A stretch of DNA of 13,714 nucleotides from Paenibacillus sp. Its GTDB lineage: Bacteria > Bacillota > Bacilli > Paenibacillales > NBRC-103111. A model generated the notes under the pieces. The model ran no database searches and was not told where the DNA came from. It saw nothing but the letters and a program-made list of their open reading frames with translations. Position 1 is the first letter of the stretch. Each line of letters begins with the position of its first letter. The DNA is taken from positions 1-13,714 of the forward strand of contig JARBUQ010000046.1 in the NCBI GenBank assembly GCA_029239545.1, read 5' to 3'. The translations under genes were made by a program, and so were the position numbers. Below are positions 1-5,895 of this stretch, piece after piece.

Positions 1-154
1 GGGAAACCGCTTCGAATTCATAACCCGCCTCACGAAGGGCAGTAATATGCTTCCAAATAGCCGTTCTGCTGCACTGCAGCTGCTCGCTCAAGAGCTCACC
101 TGATACGAATTCGCCTTCATGCTGCTCGAATATGGATATGAGGTGCTCATTCAT
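1..154 (-). CDS. birA: BirA biotin operon repressor / biotin-protein ligase, N-terminal part (cut by window edge)
   Basis: Only the first 51 codons are inside the window; the gene runs off the left edge. The translation starts MNEHLISIFEQHEGEF and contains a winged helix-turn-helix with the recognition segment CSRTAIWKHITALREAGY at residues 28-45. That is the typical N-terminal DNA-binding domain of the bifunctional BirA of Firmicutes, which represses biotin genes and ligates biotin to carboxylases; the ligase domain is not visible here. The ATG (154-152) overlaps the cca stop codon as ATGA (154-151), and a GAGAGGG ribosome binding site lies just upstream inside cca, so translation is probably coupled to cca. 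cca-birA is also the B. subtilis gene order. The family call is firm; whether the rest of the protein is intact cannot be seen. Confidence 0.9.
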   Translation of the reverse strand, partial: MNEHLISIFEQHEGEFVSGELLSEQLQCSRTAIWKHITALREAGYEFEAVS

Positions 155-1521
155 GTCGCTTCCCTCTCGATCTGTTGGCGAGCGGCCTCTAGCAGCCGCT
201 CTGTAGTATTGGGCAGACGGCCGAGCGCTACTTCCAGCAGCAGGCCGTCCAATAAGCGGCCGAGCCAAGGGCCGGCCGGCCGGTTCAGCGCCGCGAGCAC
301 ATCGCGGCCTGTGAGCGCGAGCTCGCTCACGCGCGTCGCGGGCAGCGCCTGCACCCAATCCGCACCGGATTGGAGCAGGCGGTTGCGCGCAGCTGTGCTG
401 GGCGCGCGATGCGCGCTTGCCGCTGGCGCAGCCTGCGGCGGCGCTTGCGGCGCTGCGCCTGGCGCCAGCAGGCGCAGCCAGCCGCGCACGGCGTCCGCGC
501 CGTAGCGGACGCTGGCGCGCGCCAGCGCCTCGCGCAGCGGCTCTAGCGCTGCGCGATGCTCCAGCGCTGCGCTCTCGGCTGCAGCAGCCTCAACCACGCT
601 GGGCTGCTCGCCCATCCACTCCTGCACCTGCAGCAGCCGGGTGATCGCCACGCTTTGATTCGCTGCAAAGCGAAGCCGGGCGAAACCTTCCTTGGCCGCC
701 TCGGAGGAAACCCCCATTCGCAGCAGCCAATAAGCCCAACGCAAATCGGGCTCATCCAGCTCCCGCAAGGGACCTTCCCACTCCTTTGTTAGCAGCTGTT
801 GCGGACATCCCTCACTCGCCGCAATCGGCCAGCTCAGCTTCTCCTTCGTAAACTTAAGCAGGCCGCTTGCAGCCAGCAGCTCAATGCCTCTATCGGGCCC
901 ATGACCAGCGATAATTTTGTCCAGCTCTGCATGAACGCGTTCCATCGCGATATGCTCGAGCAAGGATGCGCATTCGAGCAAAGCCTGCCACGTACCCGTT
1001 TCAATGTCCATCTCGTACTCGCAAGCAAAACGCAGGCAGCGAAGCATGCGCAGAGCATCCTCTTCAAACCGCGTACGAGCCTCTCCCACGCAACGCAGGA
1101 TGTGCTGCTGCATATCGGCTTGCCCCTGGAAGGGATCGATAATCACACCATCTGCATCCATAGCAACAGCGTTGATTGTGAAGTCTCTGCGCTGCAAATC
1201 CTCGTTAAGATCCGAAATATATTCAACCGTCTTCGGACGGCGATGCTCTTCATATTCACTTTCACGTCTGAACGTAGTAACCTCGAAGGGAATCCCGTCT
1301 TCTACAACCGTTACCGTGCCGTGCTGAAGTCCAGTAGGAATCGAATGGCGAAAGAAGCGCATTACATCCTCCGGCTTAGCAGAGGTTGCGATATCGATAT
1401 CCTTCAGCTGTCTTCCGAGCAGCTTATCCCTGACGCAGCCACCTACCCAGTAAGCTTCGTATCCATGAGAAGCTAGCTGCCTGAGCAGCTGTCTGCCCAC
1501 TTTCTCCATTCGCTCCGACAT
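151..1521 (-). CDS. cca: CCA-adding tRNA nucleotidyltransferase
   Basis: Adds or repairs the 3'-terminal CCA of tRNAs in the cytoplasm. Class II nucleotidyltransferase motifs are in order: GGCVRD at 27-32, the metal-binding pair in DIDIA (D41, D43), RRDFTINA at 111-118 (ribose/NTP recognition), and EDALRMLRCLRF at 154-165 (base-templating helix). The C-terminal body ends with a PAGPWLG / LPN segment usual for Bacillus-type enzymes. At 456 aa it is longer than typical Bacillus homologues (about 400 aa). The excess lies around an Ala/Pro-rich stretch at residues 353-383, encoded by very G+C-rich DNA. The first ATG is chosen because GGAG lies 8 nt before it; the next in-frame ATG (residue 5) is too far from it. 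The gene lies 51 nt after bshA, and its TGA overlaps the birA ATG. All catalytic residues are present, so I infer an active enzyme. Confidence 0.96.
   Translation of the reverse strand: MSERMEKVGRQLLRQLASHGYEAYWVGGCVRDKLLGRQLKDIDIATSAKPEDVMRFFRHSIPTGLQHGTVTVVEDGIPFEVTTFRRESEYEEHRRPKTVEYISDLNEDLQRRDFTINAVAMDADGVIIDPFQGQADMQQHILRCVGEARTRFEEDALRMLRCLRFACEYEMDIETGTWQALLECASLLEHIAMERVHAELDKIIAGHGPDRGIELLAASGLLKFTKEKLSWPIAASEGCPQQLLTKEWEGPLRELDEPDLRWAYWLLRMGVSSEAAKEGFARLRFAANQSVAITRLLQVQEWMGEQPSVVEAAAAESAALEHRAALEPLREALARASVRYGADAVRGWLRLLAPGAAPQAPPQAAPAASAHRAPSTAARNRLLQSGADWVQALPATRVSELALTGRDVLAALNRPAGPWLGRLLDGLLLEVALGRLPNTTERLLEAARQQIEREAT
382..465 (-). other. Ala/Pro low-complexity insert in Cca, within a G+C-rich patch
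   Basis: This stretch encodes roughly residues 353-380 of Cca, dominated by Ala, Pro and Gln (for example APGAAPQAPPQAAPAASA). The surrounding DNA (about 230-620) is visibly richer in GC dinucleotides than the rest of the window. It lies in the C-terminal body/tail part, after all the catalytic motifs, and resembles a flexible linker gained by repeat expansion. The reading frame stays open through it and the conserved C-terminal motif follows, so I do not read it as a frameshift. Confidence 0.65.
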
Positions 1522-1572
1522 TCCATTATCTCCTCAGCAAGGCATATTAGATGCCAAGCCGGTTCAGCCCTA

Positions 1573-2742
1573 TTAAGCCTTGCAAAGCTCATCCAGGTTG
1601 TACTGCGGCATCGGCCGGCCTAACACGCGATAATAAATTTCTTCATATTGAATCGTAATCAGATCATTGCAGAACTTGGTCCGTGCCCTGTTCAGACACG
1701 CCTTGGACATCTTATCGTACAACTGCTCATCCGTGAGAAGCGCGGTGGCGTATTCGGCCATTTGATGCGTATCCCCGATAGGCGCCAGGAACCCAGTTTC
1801 GCCATGAGTGATCAGCTCCGGTATACCGCCTGCATTCGATCCAACGGTTGGCACACCGCAGGCCATCGCCTCCAAAGCAACCAAGCCGAAGCTCTCCTTC
1901 TCTGAAGGAAGCAGCATGACATCAGCCAATGAGATAACTTGAGCGATATCATCCTGCTTGCCGCAGAACAACACGCGATCTGTCAATCCCATTTCTTTCA
2001 CTTTGCAGATCATCTTCGAGAGCTCAGGCCCTTCCCCGACAAACATAAGCCTTGATTTGACTTTTTTGTTCACTTCAGCAAAAATCTCAACAACGTCCGC
2101 CACCCGCTTGACTGGTCTGAAATTAGAAATATGTATCAGCAGCTTTTCATCCGGTCTGGCAAAATCTCGGCGGAGGTTAGCCACATCACGCGGGTAATAC
2201 ACTCGTTTGTCGACAAAATTATAGGCGAGATCAATTGGAATATCGGTTTCCAGCGAAAGATGCGTTTCATTTATCAAATCCTGCGACACTGCAGTAACTG
2301 CATCACTTTTCACCAGAGCGAGTTTAATAATATCACTTAACGATTCGTCTTGTCCCAGAACAGTAATATCCGTGCCGTGTAAAGTTGTGACTACCTTCAG
2401 GTTCGATCCAACCATCTCTTTGGCAAGAAAAGCACATACTGCGTGAGGAATTGCGTAATGCACATGCAGCAGATCAAGGTTCTCCATCTTGGCAACCTGA
2501 GCAAGCTTACTTGCAAGCGCTAAATCATAAGGCGGATATTTGAATACATAATAATTGCTGACTTCCACCTCATGATAAAAAATATTTTTGTCGAACTTTC
2601 CTAGTCGGAACGGCACGCTTTGCGTAATAAAATGAACCTCATGGCCTTTTTCTGCCAACAGTTTACCTAACTCAGTAGCGACAACACCAGATCCTCCAAG
2701 CGAAGGATAACAAGTAATGCCGATTTTCAATCTGTCGCTCAT
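1573..2742 (-). CDS. bshA: N-acetyl-alpha-D-glucosaminyl L-malate synthase, bacillithiol step 1
   Basis: A GT4-family glycosyltransferase that joins GlcNAc from UDP-GlcNAc to L-malate, the first step of bacillithiol synthesis in the cytoplasm. Visible features are the N-terminal glycine loop GGSGVVATELG (16-26), HGTD (122-125), the start of the second Rossmann domain at NFRPVKRV (207-214), and the donor-binding ESFGLVALEAMACGVPTVG (283-301), with the E-x7-E pair E283/E291. The length of 389 aa is close to the B. subtilis protein (YpjH). The ATG is preceded by GGAGGGG. It lies 80 nt after bshB1, which performs the next step, and 51 nt before cca, all in the same direction. The neighbouring deacetylase makes BshA much more likely than a generic GT4 enzyme. 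No bshC is present in this window. Confidence 0.96.
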   Translation of the reverse strand: MSDRLKIGITCYPSLGGSGVVATELGKLLAEKGHEVHFITQSVPFRLGKFDKNIFYHEVEVSNYYVFKYPPYDLALASKLAQVAKMENLDLLHVHYAIPHAVCAFLAKEMVGSNLKVVTTLHGTDITVLGQDESLSDIIKLALVKSDAVTAVSQDLINETHLSLETDIPIDLAYNFVDKRVYYPRDVANLRRDFARPDEKLLIHISNFRPVKRVADVVEIFAEVNKKVKSRLMFVGEGPELSKMICKVKEMGLTDRVLFCGKQDDIAQVISLADVMLLPSEKESFGLVALEAMACGVPTVGSNAGGIPELITHGETGFLAPIGDTHQMAEYATALLTDEQLYDKMSKACLNRARTKFCNDLITIQYEEIYYRVLGRPMPQYNLDELCKA

Positions 2743-2798
2743 GCCGTCCCCTCCAAAATTGCCGAATATGCTATCTGGCCGCCCCTGTGTGTGCAGCT

Positions 2799-2810
2799 TA
2801 CTATATAGTA
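2799..2810. repeat. 12-bp perfect palindrome TACTATATAGTA between bshB1 and bshA
   Basis: The palindrome lies in the 80-nt gap between the bshB1 stop and the bshA start. It is A+T-rich and contains TATAGT, which could serve as a weak -10 element for a bshA-proximal minus-strand promoter, but I see no convincing -35 at the right distance. It could equally be a protein-binding site or chance. Confidence 0.3.
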
Positions 2811-2822
2811 TTCCATGATTCC

Positions 2823-3530
2823 TCAGAATAGATGAACAGGATAAGGAAGCTTGCTTACAAAACCTTCTGCGTATGACACGCCCATTTTTTGACCCATCAA
2901 TAAATCCCGGGCCTCGACTCTCTCCAGATAACCTTGATTAAGCGGAGTATTTACAACCTTGCTATCGGTACCTGCTGGCAGGAACTGAGTCCCATAGGCT
3001 TGCAAGGACAATCGTTTCGACTCGTAGTGGTCTGTGACATCCACGATCAGATCGGTCTCATAGACGTCATTTATGAAATAAAAGAACAATTGACTAACTG
3101 TACAAGGTTCAAACCCCGAATTGGGCAAATAACGTCTCAGCTTGGCATTGAATACAGCTTCCTGTACAAGCTGGCTGCATGCGATGTGATCAGGATGGCG
3201 ATCCATCCAGTATGGGGCAAAAACGATGCGCGGTCGATGTCTGCGTATCTCTAAAGTAATGGATTCGATATATGTCGGATCAACAAATAAACCTCGATCC
3301 GGCAAACCCAAGTTGGTGCGAACGGTTAAGTTCAACACTTGCGAAGCCGCTTCAGCCTCCAGCTTCCTCGTCTCTACCGTACCGTTGGAAGACATTTCGG
3401 CATATGTCAAGTCACACAGGCCAACCTTATATCCGGAAGCCGTATGTTTGGCTATAGTAGCCCCCATCCCGATCTCTGCATCATCAGGATGAGCTCCAAA
3501 TATCAATATATCGAGCTGTTCCTTATTCAT
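2823..3530 (-). CDS. bshB1: GlcNAc-malate deacetylase BshB1, bacillithiol step 2
   Basis: A zinc-dependent LmbE/PIG-L-family deacetylase that removes the acetyl group from GlcNAc-malate, the product of BshA. Zinc and catalytic motifs are clear: AHPDD at 13-17 (H14 and D17 as ligands, D16 as the general base by family analogy) and RHPDH at 111-115 (H115 as third ligand). The length of 235 aa matches the BshB1 (YpjG) type. The ATG overlaps the mgsA stop codon as ATGA (3530-3527), with AGGTGAG just upstream inside mgsA, so translational coupling to mgsA is likely. bshA follows 80 nt downstream. The BshB2 paralogue type is less likely given the position directly between mgsA and bshA. Confidence 0.95.
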   Translation of the reverse strand: MNKEQLDILIFGAHPDDAEIGMGATIAKHTASGYKVGLCDLTYAEMSSNGTVETRKLEAEAASQVLNLTVRTNLGLPDRGLFVDPTYIESITLEIRRHRPRIVFAPYWMDRHPDHIACSQLVQEAVFNAKLRRYLPNSGFEPCTVSQLFFYFINDVYETDLIVDVTDHYESKRLSLQAYGTQFLPAGTDSKVVNTPLNQGYLERVEARDLLMGQKMGVSYAEGFVSKLPYPVHLF

Positions 3531-3949
3531 CCTAACTCACCTGGCTTGTACTTGTGAACAAGCTCACGCCAACCGAAATCCCCTCGATCAAGTGATTTCA
3601 CTAATAACTCGGCAGTGGCAATGTTGGTTGCACAAGGAATACCTTGAACATCGCATAACCTGAGCAGTGCAATAATATCAGGCTCGTGGGGCTGCGCCAT
3701 TAAAGGATCCCGAAGGAATATGAGCAGGTCCATCTCGTTCTTGGCAACTAACGCGCCTATTTGTTGATCACCGCCGAGAGGTCCGGACATGAAGCGGTGC
3801 ACATCAAGATCGGTCGCTTCCATTATGCGCGTACCTGTCGTTCCCGTCGCGAAAAGCTTATGGCCTTTGAATACTTGCTGGTAAGCCGTTACGAAATTGA
3901 CCATTTCTTCCTTCTTGCGATCATGGGCAATCAACGCAATATTTAACAT
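3527..3949 (-). CDS. mgsA: Methylglyoxal synthase
   Basis: Converts dihydroxyacetone phosphate to methylglyoxal plus phosphate, a bypass that frees phosphate when glycolytic sugar phosphates build up. At 140 aa it is full length for the small-domain family. Motifs visible: IALIAHD (H9, D10), phosphate-binding LFATGTTG (32-39), and SGPLGGDQQIG (55-65) with D61, the equivalent of catalytic Asp71 of the E. coli enzyme. D81, H88 and D91 fit E. coli Asp91, His98 and Asp101 by a constant offset of ten. The ribosome binding site GGAGGAGATTTCC is strong. The stop overlaps the bshB1 start, which ties production of a toxic electrophile to synthesis of a thiol known in B. subtilis to help remove it. The spacing from dapB is 76 nt with no terminator. 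Confidence 0.96.
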   Translation of the reverse strand: MLNIALIAHDRKKEEMVNFVTAYQQVFKGHKLFATGTTGTRIMEATDLDVHRFMSGPLGGDQQIGALVAKNEMDLLIFLRDPLMAQPHEPDIIALLRLCDVQGIPCATNIATAELLVKSLDRGDFGWRELVHKYKPGELG

Positions 3950-4025
3950 GGAAATCTCCTCCGCTCCCGATATTTACATTCCTTCTCTTACCGGGTTTTA
4001 TGTAATGCTTCTGTTTGCTCTTCAA

Positions 4026-4829
4026 TCAATCTACGAAATGCTCGAAACCGTACACAATCCCGTTCAAATCCATAACTTTCTTGACAGCGATATTTACCCC
4101 TGGCATATAACCTGCACGATCGTAAGAATCATGCCTGATTTTGAGCGTTTGGCCGAATCCGCCAAATATCACTTCCTGCTGAGCGAATACACCCGGCAAC
4201 CTTACGCTGTGGATACGGAACCCGTTATAAAGTCCACCGCGTGCGCCGTCAATCGTTTCTTCCTCGCTTGGATTGCCTTGACGGAACTCCTCGCGATTGG
4301 CCGCAATAAGCTCAGCCGTCTTGATCGATGTCCCGGATGGAGCATCCAGCTTCTGGTCCCCATGATATTCAATAATTTCTACATGAGGCATATATTTGGC
4401 CGCTTGTGCAGCGAATTTCATCATCAGTATAGCACCAATAGAGAAATTTGGCGCGATAATTCCACCAATTCCATTCTCGATGCAAAGCTTGTCCAACTCA
4501 GCTATATCTTCTGGTGTGAAGCCGGTTGTCCCAATAACTGGTCTGACTCGATTGGCGATTGCAATTCTGCTGTTGATCATAACGGAATGCGGAGTAGTGA
4601 AATCTACCAGGACATCGGCCTTGGATTCCGCTAAGGCTGACTCAATATCGTTGCTGATTCGAACTCCGCATTCCTCGTTCCCAACTATACGACCGATATC
4701 TGCTCCCTCATTGGTGCGGTCAATTGCTGCCACCAATTTCAAAGCTGGATCGGCTAATACCATCTTTACAACTTCCTGACCCATTCTTCCGCTTGCTCCA
4801 GTTACAGCTACATTTATTATGGCAGTCAT
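4026..4829 (-). CDS. dapB: 4-hydroxy-tetrahydrodipicolinate reductase
   Basis: NAD(P)H-dependent reductase of the diaminopimelate pathway, supplying lysine, cell-wall diaminopimelate and, in spore formers, the dipicolinate branch. The N-terminal Rossmann motif GASGRMG lies at 11-17, GTTG at 100-103, and the substrate-binding/catalytic segment EYHGDQKLDAPSGT at 154-167 with K160 and DAPSGT. The length of 267 aa is normal. The catalytic histidine of the E. coli HH pair (His159) aligns with H156, but the second histidine (His160) is glycine here (G157). The ATG is preceded by AAAGGAG. The gene lies 14 nt after the TPR gene and 76 nt before mgsA. The dapB-mgsA-bshB1 order is the one seen in B. 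subtilis. Confidence 0.96.
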   Translation of the reverse strand: MTAIINVAVTGASGRMGQEVVKMVLADPALKLVAAIDRTNEGADIGRIVGNEECGVRISNDIESALAESKADVLVDFTTPHSVMINSRIAIANRVRPVIGTTGFTPEDIAELDKLCIENGIGGIIAPNFSIGAILMMKFAAQAAKYMPHVEIIEYHGDQKLDAPSGTSIKTAELIAANREEFRQGNPSEEETIDGARGGLYNGFRIHSVRLPGVFAQQEVIFGGFGQTLKIRHDSYDRAGYMPGVNIAVKKVMDLNGIVYGFEHFVD

Positions 4830-4843
4830 TTGAAAATCTCCTT

Positions 4844-5356
4844 TTAATGGTTAATGGATTGTTCATTCTGATCCAATTGCTGAAGCAGTGCCTTCACATC
4901 CTCGCGCAGCGGATCTAGTCGCCTCGCCTCTAGCAAGGATTGTTTAGCAAGTGAATAGCGCTTCTGACCCATGTAGGCCACACCTAACAGCATATAAGCC
5001 TCAAGATAGAGGGAATCCAGCTGAATCGCCTGTTTAAGCATAGAGACCACCTCATTCAAATCACCAATGCCCTGCTCCATCTTCCGACCTGCTTCTTGCA
5101 CCAACTCACGCGCCAGAACGTTGCAATAATGATTTCTGAATATGAATTGCTCCGGCTGCAGTTTGACTGCTTGTTTGGCGTGCTCGATAGCTGGCGGCAG
5201 CTTGTTGCTTCTGGCGTATGTGATGGAAAGTCTATAGTGATAGTCAGCATTGTTCGGCTCCTCATTCACAGCCTGGTGGAACCAATCTATTGCTTGCTCG
5301 AAGTCATGCTGAAGAATTGATCTGTAAGCTTGCTTTATTTTATGCTCCCCATTCAT
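4844..5356 (-). CDS. Tetratricopeptide-repeat protein of unknown function
   Basis: A soluble all-helical protein of 170 aa with no signal peptide. TPR-like 34-residue units are visible at about 4-36 (AYRSILQHDFEQAIDWFHQAV), 38-69, and 117-149 (AYMLLGVAYMGQKRYSLAKQ), with a degenerate unit between. TPRs mediate protein-protein contacts, and nothing in the sequence indicates an enzymatic role. An in-frame ATG seven codons earlier (5377) exists, but GAGGTGA sits only 4 nt before the chosen ATG at 5356, which makes MNGEHKIKQ the better start. The gene is squeezed between ypjD (28 nt) and dapB (14 nt) and shares their direction, so it is probably in the operon. In B. subtilis these two genes are adjacent without it. 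The partner is unknown. Confidence 0.88.
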   Translation of the reverse strand: MNGEHKIKQAYRSILQHDFEQAIDWFHQAVNEEPNNADYHYRLSITYARSNKLPPAIEHAKQAVKLQPEQFIFRNHYCNVLARELVQEAGRKMEQGIGDLNEVVSMLKQAIQLDSLYLEAYMLLGVAYMGQKRYSLAKQSLLEARRLDPLREDVKALLQQLDQNEQSINH

Positions 5357-5360
5357 ATGC

Positions 5361-5367
5361 TCACCTC
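5361..5367 (-). promoter_or_regulatory. Ribosome binding site deciding the TPR gene start
   Basis: GAGGTGA on the minus strand lies 4 nt before the ATG at 5356-5354. The upstream ATG at 5377 would place this site inside the coding region and has no comparable site of its own. Confidence 0.7.
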
Positions 5368-5384
5368 TCAATAGCATATGACGA

Positions 5385-5723
5385 TTATTGATCCTCTGTG
5401 TTCCTTTTCGTCCAACGGTTTGCGTCCCTCGTCTGGAACTTGTGCATAACGCGGTTGTGCGCCTCCGTTAAGTCAATTCCGAGAGAATTGGCGAAACAAA
5501 TCGTAATGAACAATATATCGCCAAGCTCGAGCTCGATTGAGTTTTGTTCTTCTGTCGATTTCTTGGGCTTCTCCCCATAAGTATGGTTTACTTCCCGCGC
5601 CAGCTCGCCAACCTCTTCTGACATTCTCGCCAGCATAGCAAGCGGGCTGAAGTAGCCTTCCTTAAACTGGGATATATACGCATCGACTTCTCCTTGCATC
5701 TCTTTTAACGATTTATCCGTCAT
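5385..5723 (-). CDS. ypjD: MazG-family nucleotide pyrophosphohydrolase (YpjD type)
   Basis: A small all-alpha NTP pyrophosphohydrolase of 112 aa, the same size as B. subtilis YpjD. The family hydrolyses nucleoside triphosphates (often non-canonical ones) to monophosphate and pyrophosphate using Mg2+. The metal-binding EExxE...ExxD pattern is visible: EEVGE at 36-40 and ELGD at 66-69. It begins MTDKSLKEMQGEVDAYI, and the ATG is preceded by GGGGGAG. It is the first gene of the apparent eight-gene operon leading to birA and is divergent from the YitT gene across a 172-nt regulatory region. The actual substrate cannot be read from the sequence; house-cleaning of aberrant nucleotides is the family-level expectation. 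Confidence 0.93.
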   Translation of the reverse strand: MTDKSLKEMQGEVDAYISQFKEGYFSPLAMLARMSEEVGELAREVNHTYGEKPKKSTEEQNSIELELGDILFITICFANSLGIDLTEAHNRVMHKFQTRDANRWTKRNTEDQ

Positions 5724-5756
5724 AAGCTCCCCCAGTCTCCCATCGGTTTTTTCTAT

Positions 5757-5807
5757 TTAACATGTTAACGCATCGGAGTTTTGAACACAAATCTTTTTTA
5801 ACATGTT
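5757..5807. repeat. Pair of AACATGTT palindromes in the ypjD/YitT divergent region
   Basis: A perfect 12-bp palindrome TTAACATGTTAA lies at 5757-5768. A second copy sharing TTTAACATGTT lies at 5797-5807. The cores AACATGTT (5759-5766 and 5800-5807) are 41 bp apart, close to four helical turns, so both would face the same side of the DNA. One copy overlaps the proposed -10 of the leftward ypjD promoter and the other sits just upstream of the proposed YitT promoter. This is the layout of an operator pair, but I cannot name the regulator. Confidence 0.5.
5762..5790 (-). promoter_or_regulatory. Candidate promoter of the ypjD-birA operon
   Basis: On the minus strand TTGTGT (5790-5785) is followed after a 17-nt spacer by TAACAT (5767-5762). 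Both hexamers are only moderate matches to the sigma-A consensus. The position, about 40 nt before the ypjD start, is right, and it is the only pair I find there. The -10 lies inside the first AACATGTT palindrome. Confidence 0.35.
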
Positions 5808-5809
5808 CT

Positions 5810-5839
5810 TTAATGGATTAGGGTGAAAAGCGATATAAT
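5810..5839 (+). promoter_or_regulatory. Candidate promoter of the YitT-family gene
   Basis: A perfect -10 TATAAT lies at 5834-5839, about 57 nt before the start codon. The best -35 is the weak TTAATG at 5810-5815 with an 18-nt spacer. The second AACATGTT palindrome ends 2 nt before that -35, where an activator could sit. Confidence 0.5.
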
Positions 5840-5895
5840 GAAAGTAACCGGATTCCTTTGGTTCGTGAATTATTTCTTTCTAATGAGGTGTAAGC

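Noticed and set aside
353..620. Frameshift or chimeric end in cca suggested by the odd GC-rich composition
   Set aside because: The frame stays open, and the conserved C-terminal segment (LTGRDVL, then PAGPWLG and LPN) follows the low-complexity part, so the gene is intact.
799..1476. A 225-codon open frame on the plus strand across cca
   Set aside because: It lies entirely antisense to cca, whose class II nucleotidyltransferase motifs are unambiguous, and it shows no recognisable domain or supporting context. It is a mirror of the codon structure of the real gene.
1531..1545. GGCAT/ATGCC hairpin between bshA and cca as a terminator
   Set aside because: The stem has only 5 bp and no T-run follows on either strand.
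3897..4634. A 245-codon open frame on the plus strand across dapB and the mgsA start
   Set aside because: It is antisense to two well-supported genes, with no family resemblance.
5757..5770. TTAACA/TTAACG as a PhoP box
   Set aside because: PhoP boxes are direct repeats with about 11-bp periodicity. Here the units are 8 bp apart and better explained as a palindrome.
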